Below the pieces are notes generated by a model, which was given only the letters and a program-made list of their open reading frames with translations, searched no databases and was not told the origin of the DNA. The position numbers and the translations under genes are program-made. From the NCBI GenBank assembly GCA_965229645.1, contig OZ245893.1, positions 1,302,001-1,366,000 on the forward strand: 64,000 nucleotides of DNA, given 5' to 3'. This document shows positions 35,301 to 42,312 of this stretch, piece after piece. This DNA comes from CAXQZM01 sp965229645. Lineage in GTDB: Bacteria; Pseudomonadota; Alphaproteobacteria; UBA7985. Within the stretch, counting starts at the first letter, position 1, and each line of letters begins with the position of its first letter.

Positions 35301-35511
35301 CTTCGATCGGCGCGGTGATCTCCTGATCGATGGTTTCGGGCGCGGCCCCCGCGTAGGCGGTGGCGATGGTGATGATCGGCCGCTCGACGCTGGGCAGCTC
35401 GCGGATCTCAATTTGTTGCAGGGCCGCCAACCCAGCGATCAGCAAAAAGGCATTGACGGTCAGGGCCAAAATCGGCCGTCGAACGAACAGGGCGATGAAG
35501 GCTTGGGTCAT
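32350..35511 (-). CDS. RND multidrug efflux transporter, inner-membrane pump
   Basis: A 1053-residue HAE1/AcrB-type proton-driven pump, normal length. The N-terminus MTQAFIALFVRRPILALTVN begins TM1. The first periplasmic loop follows, then TM2-TM6 with the proton-relay Asp pair in GMVVDDAIVVLENI (about residue 405) and the FFAVLTTTLTLAAVFIPLSFLPG signature. The second half repeats the pattern (TM7 region LVVVTAVALVCFSAVGVYEG, then AAQFESFSAALVVMLTVPLGV and GIMAKNGILIVEFANQL). The start overlaps the stop of the adaptor gene (ATGA). The last ~10 residues and the stop codon come from repeat copy E, so the native C-terminus may have been replaced. Exports drugs or metabolites with the adaptor and an outer-membrane channel not seen here. 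Confidence 0.92.
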   Translation of the reverse strand: MTQAFIALFVRRPILALTVNAFLLIAGLAALQQIEIRELPSVERPIITIATAYAGAAPETIDQEITAPIEAAAAGLDGLISVASRSRFGSSRVTLEFDSRLDLNVALADVRDVLDRLQNDLPDDADTPTVIKADADAQPILRLALTARAQTPEQLTQVAERQVLDRLRAIEGVADVQVFGARAQIFRVDLDFRQMTARGLDLTQIRRALQSAALDVPTGTLDTEGKSLTVRANAPIGDAAALAALPLGDGMQLGDVATVLLGPGDTTTFLQANGQVGIGLGLLKQAGANTLAISRAVHEEVARLAPLLPGDTRLFVTSDDARFINGSIEEVLKTLAIAILIVVLVIFLFLWSARATLIPALTMPIALIATLAGLYLAGFSINILTLLALVLATGMVVDDAIVVLENIMRLRGQGLGPKAAAVAATRQVFFAVLTTTLTLAAVFIPLSFLPGQAGGLFREFGFTLAIAVGLSSLIALTLCPMLASVLLDDADAAQGKAQTVGLGTWIGSWVGRFGRAFTVGYVWTLKQSLANPLVVVTAVALVCFSAVGVYEGLRQELTPREDRAVALLSLSAPQGVSTDYTARKVKEVEAILDPLVAAGEVQNVFSIVGLGTGNRAFMVFTLAPWGNRSRSQDAIVGDINRGLFGIVGIRAFAIQPNSLGIRGGGRGLSFAITGDDYDQILGRAEALAAALEANLAFGRVNVEFEATQPQLSLVIDRDRAADLGVDLAALGPILRARLSSQDVGTLFVGDQTYDIELLSTQNPINDPSDLENATVLTSAGQAVPLSSFVRVEIGAVASELTRQNQRRAIEVTAGLTPALPLGAALAEARALALPLLAAENQFFATGEAAELEKTNATLVSLIAITVLLIFLVLAAQFESFSAALVVMLTVPLGVACAIFALGFSGISLNIYSQVGLILLIGIMAKNGILIVEFANQLRDTGASVYEAILDSARLRLRPVLMTLFSTVLGGLPLVLASGAGAEARASLGWVIVGGLGLATLATLYLTPLAYYGLARFAKPRAHQDERLQAELDHAAQMGEDRGPKVRPHLKASS

Positions 35512-36800
35512 GGCCGTCCCGTGCCACTCGGCCGGTCTTCACGGCGACGCTCGCCCCCTTCGCGACCCTCTCCCCCGCTCTTGGGCCAGCCCTCCGCGCC
35601 CTCGCCTCGATCACCACCGCCTTGACCGCCGCCCTCGATTCGGGGCCAGCCACCGCCTTGGCCACCGCCACCCTGGCCACCGCCGCTGCGCAGGTCTTGG
35701 CCTGGCCGCAGCGCCGTCATGCCCTCGCTCACCACTTGATCGCCGTCCAACACATCGGCGGCGATCAAGATACGCCTTTGTTCGATTTGCAGAACCTCCA
35801 CGGGGCGCTTGACGGCCTTGCCTTCACGCGCCAGCCAAATGTGGGCGCCCTGATCATCCCAACGCACCGAAACAGGCGGCACCGCGTAGGCCGCTTGCCC
35901 GGGCAAGCGCAGGTCCAGCTCAAAGGCCATACCAGGGCGATAGAACCCGTCGGCATTGGGGATCTGTACCTTGCCAATGAAGGTGCGGGTGGCGGGGTCC
36001 ACCTGCGCGTCTTTGGCAAAGATGCGGCCCGCAAGCTGGGCCGTGGGATCGGCCAGGGGCCGCAACATGACTTCCTGCCCTTCCACCACTTCCCCAAAGG
36101 CACGCGCGGGCAAATTAAACACGACGAGCAAGGGCGCGGTGACAGCAATCTGCGTAAGGGGCACGCCCGCCTGCACCTGCATCCCAGGGGAAAGCGATGT
36201 CAGCAGCCCGACGCGCCCCGCAATCGGCGCGCGCAGGGTACGATCCGCCAGGTCCAATTGCCGTTCGCGCAGGTCCAGCTCCGCGTTGCGCAGCCGATCT
36301 TCAGCCTCCAGCAGCGTCACCGCCGTGCCCGCGCCGCGGCGGCGCAAGTCTTGAGCCCGCGCCAAATCCCGCTGCGCGCGGGCCAGTTCCTGTTCGGCGC
36401 GATCAATCGCGAGTTGCTGGCGTTGCTGTTCTAAAACGATCAGCGCTTGGCCGTCGCGCACCGTGGCGTTGGACGTCACCAGAATCTCCGCGACGGTGCC
36501 ACCAACCTGGCTCACCACATCGACACTGGCAAAGGCCAGACCGTCGCCCAAGGCAGTTAAACGGCGCTCGACCTGGGTTGGCTCTAAGGGCACGGTCACA
36601 ACTTGCGCCGCCCGCCCACCGCGCCCCCACCCGCCGCCGCCAACATCGCCAGGGCTGGCCTCTTGGGCCGCAAACCGATCGAGCCCAAACCAACCCAGCA
36701 GCCGCGTGTCGGGAAACACCCAAACCCACAGGGCAGCAACGGCGGCCACCAAGACCAGCGAAACCAACACCTGCTGAACCGCCGATAAGACTTGTCTCAT
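35508..36800 (-). CDS. RND efflux periplasmic adaptor (membrane fusion protein)
   Basis: A 430-residue HlyD/AcrA-type adaptor. An N-terminal membrane anchor (QVLVSLVLVAAVAALWVWVF, about residues 11-30) precedes the lipoyl half-motifs (VDVVSQVGGTVAEILVTSNA, then TLRAPIAGRVGLLTSLSPGM) that enclose a coiled-coil hairpin (EQQRQQLAIDRAEQELARAQ and following). A beta-barrel and membrane-proximal domain follow (ARTFIGKV-like region DPATRTFIGKVQIPNADGFY). The C-terminal 65 residues are an unusual Gly/Glu/Arg-rich tail (GGGQGGGGQGGG). It overlaps the pump gene by four bases, forming an operon. Repeat copy F lies about 50 bases upstream of its start and may separate it from its original promoter. Confidence 0.9.
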   Translation of the reverse strand: MRQVLSAVQQVLVSLVLVAAVAALWVWVFPDTRLLGWFGLDRFAAQEASPGDVGGGGWGRGGRAAQVVTVPLEPTQVERRLTALGDGLAFASVDVVSQVGGTVAEILVTSNATVRDGQALIVLEQQRQQLAIDRAEQELARAQRDLARAQDLRRRGAGTAVTLLEAEDRLRNAELDLRERQLDLADRTLRAPIAGRVGLLTSLSPGMQVQAGVPLTQIAVTAPLLVVFNLPARAFGEVVEGQEVMLRPLADPTAQLAGRIFAKDAQVDPATRTFIGKVQIPNADGFYRPGMAFELDLRLPGQAAYAVPPVSVRWDDQGAHIWLAREGKAVKRPVEVLQIEQRRILIAADVLDGDQVVSEGMTALRPGQDLRSGGGQGGGGQGGGWPRIEGGGQGGGDRGEGAEGWPKSGGEGREGGERRREDRPSGTGRP

Positions 36801-36852
36801 AAAACACCTCCACCCTTGACCTAGACCTCAAACGGCAAAGGGGTATCTTTGA

Positions 36853-37140
36853 ATACCAGCGGCGCGATTGAGAATGACTCTTTTGTTTGCTGGTATAGGG
36901 CCGCGACTGCGACATGCGGAGCGGGCTCCAAGCCCGAAGGGAACGCCCGCGCCCGAAACACACGGCCCTGAGGCAAGCTAAGAAAGCGCCTCGGGGCATA
37001 AGCGAGGCCCCGTCTTGCGGTCGGGTTGAGCGAGCATAGCGAGCGAATAGGGACCGCAACCCTAAAAAGCCGAAACCCGAAGCGTTTCTACCGCGAGACA
37101 CAAAACGATCATAAAAGTGTCAGCTTTTTTGGGCGTTGAT
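36853..37140 (+). repeat. ATACC-family modular repeat, copy F (long form)
   Basis: About 288 bp, left end ATACCAGCGG, right end degraded (GGGCGTTGAT). It contains the CAAGCCCGAAGG module, GCGCCTCGGGGCATAAGCGA, and one TCGGGTTGAGCGAGC...GGGACCGC module. It lies in the promoter region of the RND operon. Confidence 0.85.
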
Positions 37141-37244
37141 TAGGGGTGTAGGAATAGATCCTAGAAAAAAACAACCTATCCCATGAAACACATCGCTCCT
37201 TTGCTCGCCGCCCCTAATCGTAAGCGCCAGCCTCGCCCTGAGCT

Positions 37245-37421
37245 TTAGAGCAACACCCCAAGCAACGTTCCCGTCACCGTCGAAACCGCGACGAGAATAC
37301 CCGCAATGACCGCGATGGGTTGCCACAGTCGATCCGTGGTGATTTTGGCCGTCTCCGCGAACAACTTCGCGATTTCCGCGCGCATTTTGTCGTCTGCAAG
37401 CCGCTGTTCTTCGTGCGTCAT
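37245..37421 (-). CDS. Small holin-like membrane protein
   Basis: A 58-residue protein with a charged helical N-terminus (MTHEEQRLADDKMRAEIAKL) and one hydrophobic segment (WQPIAVIAGILVAVSTVTGT) ending in LLGVLL. GGGAGT immediately precedes the ATG and a GGAG lies about twelve bases upstream. Short charged-helix/one-TM proteins of this kind are common in prophages as holin or spanin-associated proteins. It heads the second phage-like block in this window. Function by topology only. Confidence 0.6.
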   Translation of the reverse strand: MTHEEQRLADDKMRAEIAKLFAETAKITTDRLWQPIAVIAGILVAVSTVTGTLLGVLL

Positions 37422-37685
37422 ACTCCCTACTCTCCTAAGTTAAGACAAATAAGGCCCGTTCTTGCTCCCTCAAATATAAGTTCTGAGAATTCATTTTTCC
37501 AGCACAATAATACCACGGGTCGTTTTCAACGACTCTCGCGCGCGGGTTCGAGCGCTCCGCAGGCTGCGCTCCCTTCGTTTTGCATCGCAGAGCGCGCTCA
37601 AAGCCCCGCCTGCGCTTTTTGAACACGAACATTCCTTGCGCCCTTCGGGCTTGGCATCCGCGCGCAAGAACTACGGCAGCGACGA
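37422..37685. other. Gap with repeat-like GC-rich palindromes
   Basis: About 260 bases. A minus-strand frame spans it and continues to 37830 but overlaps the DUF6456-like gene. The stretch near 37645 (AAGCCCGAAGGGCGCAAGG read on the minus strand) matches the CAAGCCCGAAGAGCGCAAGG module of repeat copies B and F, so a fragment of that repeat may lie here. Confidence 0.4.
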
Positions 37686-38276
37686 TCAATACCTGCGCAC
37701 CAAATGCTTGTCGCGCAGAAAGTTGAGCGCCGCTTGCAAGCCGCGTAGGCGGTGGCAATCCCTCCCCTTTTTTTCCACGGGCAGGCCGCGGCAGACGACA
37801 CGCTCCAAAACGGGCCAATGCTCGCCGCAAACCGCAATGGTATTCTCAAGGACCTGACGGGCATGGAGCTTGCGTTCGACCAGCTCAAATTCCTGATCGC
37901 CGCCGCCTAGGCCGTCCCAGCGGACGGTGCTGATGTTGGGGGTCTGGACAAATTGCCAAAGCCCTTCCAGCCACTTGCCCGCCATGTAGAGCCCCGCGTT
38001 TTGATCCTCGGTTTTGGCCAGTTGACTGCGGACAAACAGGCGATCAAGCGGCCTGGGCATCTTACGCGCGGCGACCCCTTGGCCATTGTCTTCAACGATG
38101 ATGGCCGTTCTTTGTTCTGGCGGAACGGCGGCCTTGGCCTGGCGCACCAGCGCCCTCCCCGTTTCATGGACTTGACGAATCCCCGCTTCGCGACGCGGGT
38201 CAAGGCACGTCGCTTGCTGAAGTTTGGCCTTGGCACGACGGCGTTGATGACTGGTACGTTTGCGGGCAGGCTTCAT
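37686..38276 (-). CDS. DUF6456-like protein, phage regulatory region
   Basis: A 196-residue basic protein opening MKPARKRTSHQRRRAKAKLQ. The second half (YMAGKWLEGLWQFVQTPNIS, then ELVERKLHARQVLENTIAVC and GLQAALNFLRDKHLVRRY) has the helical layout of DUF6456 proteins, found in alphaproteobacterial chromosomes and prophages and often DNA-binding in context. AAAGGAG lies seven bases before the ATG at 38276, which also overlaps the stop of the upstream gene. It may act as a late-gene or packaging-region regulator; the family is not characterised. Confidence 0.6.
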   Translation of the reverse strand: MKPARKRTSHQRRRAKAKLQQATCLDPRREAGIRQVHETGRALVRQAKAAVPPEQRTAIIVEDNGQGVAARKMPRPLDRLFVRSQLAKTEDQNAGLYMAGKWLEGLWQFVQTPNISTVRWDGLGGGDQEFELVERKLHARQVLENTIAVCGEHWPVLERVVCRGLPVEKKGRDCHRLRGLQAALNFLRDKHLVRRY

Positions 38277-38577
38277 GGGCGGGCTCCTTTGCTTGATGAA
38301 CGAAAATCCGAAGCGGGGCCATCTGCGCACGCTCCGTTGCGATAGGTGATGGAAATGCGCGCAGCGGCGGCGAAATCGCCCGCCGCTTCCAGGGCTAGAA
38401 ACCGCGCCCGATCTTCGGCGCTCATAAGGGCCAGGCGCGCTTGGCGTTCGGCCTTCAACCCACTGCGACTTGGGTCTGGCTTCGCCGCCGCCCGTGCCTT
38501 GACCAAGGCTAGGTAGAGATTGAGTTTCCAGGCTTGCAAGCGGCGGTACTCGATGGGGAAGAAATCGGTGATTTCCC
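38273..38577 (-). pseudogene. Small phage protein with its 5' end cut by IS630
   Basis: The open frame reads EITDFFPIEYRRLQAWKLNL, LYLALVKARAAAKPDPSRSG and so on to a stop that overlaps the next gene (ATGA). At its upstream edge it meets the IS630 end at 38578. Across the IS, the sequence at 39786 and beyond supplies TTGCGTA preceded by GGGGGG, so the uninterrupted gene would start TTG CGT AGG GAA ATC. The IS thus separates the start codon from the body. The body may still be translated from an internal TTG at 38539. Confidence 0.5.
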
Positions 38578-38593
38578 TAGTCCTTCGAATCTC

Positions 38594-39253
38594 TCAAACT
38601 GACGGGTACAATTTTCTGAGTTTCACGCGCGCGTCTTCGTTTGTAAATTGCCAGTTTGCGATTGCGACTTGTTGATTTCGTTGTGTCTCCCAGGCTTTGA
38701 TATCGGATGCCAGTTCGTCTTGAGATTCGATGCGCTCCTTAAGGCATTGGCGCGAGAGGACGGACAGCTCTGCCTCTGCCATGTTCAGCCAGGAGCCGTG
38801 TTTTGGGGTAAAAACCCACTCGAAGCGATCGGCGATGCGGCGGGCTTTTTCAGGCGGGAAGGCTGCATATAAGGACGCTGTGGCGTGTGTGTTGAGGTTG
38901 TCTTGGACGAGCACGATCTTCTCAGCGTCCGCAAAATGCCTATCGCTGAGATCTTCTAGGAAATGGGCATAATCGGCTCTAGCACGACGGGCGGTAACCT
39001 TGAGGTGACGTTTCCCTTCCAGGGGCGCAAACGCCATAAAAATGTTCGCGGTGCCAGCGCGCCTGTACTCATAATCATGGCGTGCTGTGCGACCGGGAGC
39101 CATGGGAATGGGCAGGCGTGTTTCACTTACCAATTGCTTGGCCGCCTCATCCAAGCAGATCAGCGGTCGTTTGGGATCTCGTGGGCGCTGATAGACCGCC
39201 AAAACATGCTCCATCGCCGCTACAAAGGCTGCGTTCTCCTTGGGTGGGATCAC
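38594..39253 (-). CDS. IS630 transposase, catalytic half (OrfB)
   Basis: Catalytic part of the IS630 DDE transposase. CLDEAAK holds the first Asp, VLVQDNLNTHATASL the second, and PKHGSWLNMAEAELS the final Glu. Coding continuity with OrfA is achieved by a -1 shift, after which translation would run KNELKPHRSRYWVIPPKENA. On its own it would start at GTG 39253. Apparently intact. Confidence 0.85.
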   Translation of the reverse strand: MIPPKENAAFVAAMEHVLAVYQRPRDPKRPLICLDEAAKQLVSETRLPIPMAPGRTARHDYEYRRAGTANIFMAFAPLEGKRHLKVTARRARADYAHFLEDLSDRHFADAEKIVLVQDNLNTHATASLYAAFPPEKARRIADRFEWVFTPKHGSWLNMAEAELSVLSRQCLKERIESQDELASDIKAWETQRNQQVAIANWQFTNEDARVKLRKLYPSV

Positions 39254-39729
39254 CCAGTAGCGGCTGCGGTGAGGCTTAAGTTCGTTTTTTTTAATGTCCT
39301 ACCCACGGTGTTGAAATGAACGCTGTCAACAATTTCAAGCTCGACGACCCTTTGGGCTAACAAACGGGTCGTCCAACGCGCGTAGCCCTCAGGGGGTTGC
39401 GAGCAGGCCAACGCGATCAGCTTGGCTTCAGCTTCCCCGTCAAATACCCGCTGCACTGCAGGATGCACCCGCTGCTTACGAGCAAGCGCGGCTTCAAGGC
39501 CCTTCAACACGAAGGTTTCACGAACCCGAGCAACTGTCGAGGATGAAGTCTCAAGGCTTTCACAAATTCTTTGGTCCGTCCAACCCTCTCCTTGAGGACC
39601 TGTGTCAGCTTTGAGTAAAATCCGCGCCTTCAAGTTTGCCCGCGCGGACAAACGCCCCTTGCTGATCTTCGACAAAAGGGTCTCGCGTTCCTCAGTAGTC
39701 AGATCAACCACATATCTCTTATTTGCCAT
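39250..39729 (-). CDS. IS630 transposase, DNA-binding half (OrfA)
   Basis: A 159-residue frame with the helix-turn-helix region of IS630 elements (LSARANLKARILLKAD, WTDQRICESLETSSSTVARV RETF) and GLEAALARKQRV. It ends a few codons after the A8 run, as expected when a ribosomal -1 shift yields the full transposase. Confidence 0.85.
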   Translation of the reverse strand: MANKRYVVDLTTEERETLLSKISKGRLSARANLKARILLKADTGPQGEGWTDQRICESLETSSSTVARVRETFVLKGLEAALARKQRVHPAVQRVFDGEAEAKLIALACSQPPEGYARWTTRLLAQRVVELEIVDSVHFNTVGRTLKKTNLSLTAAATG

Positions 39730-39782
39730 GTCACTGGCTCCCTGTTGTTGTTAAGGGGCACAGCGAATCAAAAAAACGAACC

Positions 39783-40259
39783 CTACGCAACCCCCCAATT
39801 TAGAGGGTGAGGAGGACTAGGTTGGGGCCGCCAAACCAGGTGCTTGCAGGCTTGCCGCACGCCTGTCTGGACGACCCACCGAGGCAGGCCATGGAAACTC
39901 TCCCACAGCAAGGCGGCGTAGGCTTCCCCACCCAAATCGCTCCTGTCCTGGGCGGGCTTGGCGAGAGTCAAGGCGACGTCTTGGCCGAACTCCTGCCGAT
40001 CGACCGCCACACCGTAAGTCAGCAGGGCCTCAAGGCGCGCCATGTCCGCTTCCAAGGTCTCGGGCGCTAAGGTCGAGAGTTCGGTGACCGTCTGCGGGTC
40101 CGATGTCGGGCTGTCCGTCCACAGGGCCGCGCTGCCCTTGGCATGGCGCACCGTCGGCAAAGAACCGAAGGAAGCCATGGCTCGCTGCGCCAGCGCGCGC
40201 GGCTCTGGGCTGGCGCCACGGGCGGGCGGCGCGAGGGCGGGCGTGGGTCGTTGGTCCAT
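39783..40259 (-). CDS. Phage replication-region protein
   Basis: A 158-residue protein from ATG 40259 (MDQRPTPALAPPARG). The N-terminal half is Pro/Ala-rich and probably disordered; the second half is helical (TLEADMARLEALLTYGVAVD, LLWESFHGLPRWVVQTGVRQ, ACKHLVWRPQPS). The C-terminal helical block resembles parts of phage replication accessory proteins. It overlaps the 3' part of the helix-turn-helix gene by 230 bases in another frame, which is unusually long; the two may be one gene split by a frameshift. The stop uses the TA of the IS630 target. Confidence 0.45.
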   Translation of the reverse strand: MDQRPTPALAPPARGASPEPRALAQRAMASFGSLPTVRHAKGSAALWTDSPTSDPQTVTELSTLAPETLEADMARLEALLTYGVAVDRQEFGQDVALTLAKPAQDRSDLGGEAYAALLWESFHGLPRWVVQTGVRQACKHLVWRPQPSPPHPLNWGVA

Positions 40260-40884
40260 GGTCACGGTCCTCAAATCGTTGGGTATTGCTGCGCCAGGTG
40301 GCCCAGTGACGGGCCCAGGTGACGCGGCCTGTGGCCTTGTGCGGCACAGGCTCGGTGCCGCGCTCAAGATGATGGTAGGCAAAGCGCTCCCACTCGCGGC
40401 GGGCCTTGGTCGGGCTCCAGCCATCGCCGAGGGCTTTGGTCAGCAACTCCGCGGGGATCTGGTCGGGGTCGAGCGGCGGGATCAAACCTTCTTGGACGGA
40501 AGCCAGCGCTAGAGGTGTAGGGGGAGAATCGGGTGGATTCGGTGCCAGCTTGGCACGTGTTTCAGGCCGCCCCCGTGCCCCCCTGGCCCCCGTGCCGCTC
40601 TGGCCCTTGTGCAGGCGGCTTAAGTTCAGGGCGTAAGTCACTGACTTATGCCGCGTATTGGCGGGCGCTTGCACGGCGATGAGGCCTTTGGCGCGCAAGT
40701 CGGCCAGGGCGCGCTTGACGGTGCGCAGGCCTAGGCGCGACCGCATGGCGATGGTCGCGGTCGCAGGCCAGGCGTTTTTGCCGTCTTGGTCGGCAAAGTC
40801 GGCCAAGACCAGCAACGTCCAGTGCTGGGCAGGGCTCAGGTCAACGCGGCTCTTGAATACCAGACTCATGACCTCAACGCTCAT
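40030..40884 (-). CDS. Helix-turn-helix phage replication initiator-like protein
   Basis: A 284-residue protein from ATG 40884 with AAGGAG nine bases upstream. The first 90 residues (MSVEVMSLVFKSRVDLSPAQ, then WTLLVLADFADQDGKNAWPA and TIAMRSRLGLRTVKRALADL) form the winged helix typical of phage replication proteins that bind the origin. A linker and a helical region with WSPTKARREWERFAYHHLE follow. The last 75 residues are Arg/Pro/His-rich and overlap the next gene, suggesting that a frameshift may have altered the true C-terminus. It heads the leftward early operon of the second phage block. Confidence 0.7.
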   Translation of the reverse strand: MSVEVMSLVFKSRVDLSPAQHWTLLVLADFADQDGKNAWPATATIAMRSRLGLRTVKRALADLRAKGLIAVQAPANTRHKSVTYALNLSRLHKGQSGTGARGARGRPETRAKLAPNPPDSPPTPLALASVQEGLIPPLDPDQIPAELLTKALGDGWSPTKARREWERFAYHHLERGTEPVPHKATGRVTWARHWATWRSNTQRFEDRDHGPTTHARPRAARPWRQPRAARAGAASHGFLRFFADGAPCQGQRGPVDGQPDIGPADGHRTLDLSARDLGSGHGAP

Positions 40885-40981
40885 GGCCTGCGCTCCTTGG
40901 CGACGAAATCCCCGCGCCATGCGGTAAATGAACTAATTTTTTATATATACGTTTATTGCGTTCCCAGAGCCGCCACGCTAG

Positions 40982-41272
40982 GTGGCTGGGGTGATCGAAT
41001 GGGATAAGGAAAAGCGGGACTGGACGCTCAGGCACCGTGGTCTTGATTTTGCTGATGTCGCCCTTGTGGAATGGGACCAGGCCGTTACCAGCGTGGATAC
41101 ACGCAAGGATTATGGCGAAGTCCGTTTTCATACACTCGCGCCCATTCAAGATCGCCTCTGCGCTTTCGCATGGTGCCAGCGCGGCGACAGAATACGGGTG
41201 ATTAGCCTGCGCAAGGCCAACCAAAGAGAGGTACAATCCTATGGGCGCAACAAAGCCCCCCTCCTCCAATGA
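40982..41272 (+). CDS. brnT: BrnT-family toxin
   Basis: A 96-residue ribonuclease toxin of the BrnT family. It has IEWDKEKRDWTLRHRGLDFA near the start, the FADV/ALVEWD segment, and RVISLRKANQREVQSYGRN near the end, where the family keeps catalytic and substrate-contacting Arg/Lys residues. The start could be GTG 40982 or GTG 40991. The gene overlaps the antitoxin gene by 32 bases, the standard toxin-first brnTA order. It lies between the leftward replication operon and the rightward repressor. Confidence 0.85.
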   Translation: MAGVIEWDKEKRDWTLRHRGLDFADVALVEWDQAVTSVDTRKDYGEVRFHTLAPIQDRLCAFAWCQRGDRIRVISLRKANQREVQSYGRNKAPLLQ

Positions 41273-41486
41273 ATATCCGTTCGATCCATACGATGAAGTT
41301 CCTGAGCTGGACGAACATTTCTTCAAAAACGCGTTTCGCGGCCGCCCGCCCCTGTTGGCGGCGCAGCGCAAAAAGCGCGTCAGCATCATGCTCGACCCCG
41401 ATGTCATCGCCCACTTCAAGGCGGGCGGCAAGGGTTGGCAGACCCGCCTCAACGCCAAGCTGCGCGAGATCGCGGGGCTTGAATAG
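41241..41486 (+). CDS. brnA: BrnA-family antitoxin
   Basis: An 81-residue antitoxin. The N-terminal part (FDPYDEVPELDEHFFKNA, then FRGRPPL) would wrap the toxin, and the C-terminal ribbon-helix-helix-like segment (KRVSIMLDPDVIAHFKAGGK GWQ) binds DNA to autoregulate the operon. It overlaps brnT and shares its transcript. Confidence 0.85.
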   Translation: MGATKPPSSNEYPFDPYDEVPELDEHFFKNAFRGRPPLLAAQRKKRVSIMLDPDVIAHFKAGGKGWQTRLNAKLREIAGLE

Positions 41487-41560
41487 GCTCCCGCCGCCCG
41501 CGAGACGGCGGGGCGAACTCCAGGATCAAGAAACGACACACAATGCGACATGGAGTAGAT

Positions 41561-41593
41561 ATATGACATTTTGTCATATGTTGTCCATGACAA
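41561..41593. promoter_or_regulatory. Two operator-like palindromes upstream of the S24 repressor
   Basis: ATATGACATTTTGTCATAT (41561-41579) is a perfect 19-bp palindrome with a TTT centre. TTGTCCATGACAA (41581-41593) is a perfect 13-bp palindrome sharing the half-site TGTC/GACA. A weaker TGAC-n5-GTCA follows at 41620-41632. They lie 44-76 bases before the repressor start and are good candidates for its own binding sites. Confidence 0.65.
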
Positions 41594-41636
41594 TTTTTCA
41601 GATGCAGGACTCTTTTTTCTGACCTAAAGTCATACC

Positions 41637-42299
41637 ATGGAAACCTCTGTATCTCGCGTGCGCAAGTTACTGCGCGATCAAGGCTTATCGGTCGCGGAGT
41701 TTGCGCGCCGTGCGGGCGTGCCTGACAACCGCATCCGCAAACAGTTTGAGCGCGACGGCGGCATCAAACAGCCTGACTTGAACCTCTACGCCAAGGCGCT
41801 GGGCACGAGCAGTTTGTACTTGCTCACGGGCTTTGAGGAGCCCGCATCGTCGGGCTTCCGCGACTCCAAAGACCAGGCCCGGTTCATGGCGCCCAAGGAT
41901 TTGGTGCTGGTGCCCGCCTTCACGGTGCCGCGCGCCTCGGCAGGCTTTGGCGAGTCGGATATAGAGGGCATCACCGACGCCAGCCACGCCATATCGGCGC
42001 GCATGGCCAAGATCGCCAAGGGCAAGATCGCCGCGGTCGAGATCAGGGGCGATTCGATGGAGCCCAAGCTGTCCGACCACGACTACGCCATCGTCGATTT
42101 CGGCGACACCGAGCCGACAACGGGCAAGACCTACATCTTCAAATTCGGCGGCGAGATCCTGGTCAAAGACTGGGCCTCCCTAGGCCCCCACCGCGGCCGC
42201 CTGATCAGCACCAATGCCAACTACCCCCCCATCGACATCGACCAAACCACGGACCTAAAGTGCATCGGGCGGGTCTTGGGTAAAGAAACCCTGCTCTGA
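41637..42299 (+). CDS. Prophage repressor, S24 (LexA/CI-type) family
   Basis: A 220-residue CI-like repressor. The N-terminal helix-turn-helix (about 1-55, VRKLLRDQGLSVAEFARRAG) is followed by a linker and a C-terminal S24 peptidase domain with Ser140 in RGDSMEPKL and Lys177 in GGEILVKDW, the autocleavage dyad triggered by RecA. It would hold the prophage silent until DNA damage. Palindromic operators lie directly upstream. There is no strong ribosome site before ATG 41637; the third palindrome ends five bases before it, so the mRNA may be leaderless. The next gene starts 13 bases downstream on the same strand and is probably expressed in the lysogen. Confidence 0.9.
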   Translation: METSVSRVRKLLRDQGLSVAEFARRAGVPDNRIRKQFERDGGIKQPDLNLYAKALGTSSLYLLTGFEEPASSGFRDSKDQARFMAPKDLVLVPAFTVPRASAGFGESDIEGITDASHAISARMAKIAKGKIAAVEIRGDSMEPKLSDHDYAIVDFGDTEPTTGKTYIFKFGGEILVKDWASLGPHRGRLISTNANYPPIDIDQTTDLKCIGRVLGKETLL

Positions 42300-42312
42300 G
42301 GAAGGTGGGACT

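Larger units (their letters stand above)
38578..39785 (-). mobile_element. IS630-family insertion sequence with -1 frameshift signal
   Basis: About 1.2 kb between two TA dinucleotides (38578-38579 and 39784-39785), the usual IS630 target. Two overlapping frames encode the DDE transposase. Weak inverted ends are TAGTCCTTCG and TAGGGTTCG. A run of eight A (minus strand, 39285-39292) at the end of the first frame fits a -1 slippery site (TTA AAA AAA A). It is inserted at the junction of two phage genes. Confidence 0.8.

Noticed and set aside
37435..37830. 131-codon minus-strand frame
   Set aside because: It overlaps the DUF6456-like gene by 145 bases, and its central part is similar to repeat-module DNA rather than to a protein.
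40874..41593. 239-codon minus-strand frame across brnTA
   Set aside because: Antisense to two recognised overlapping genes with good starts.
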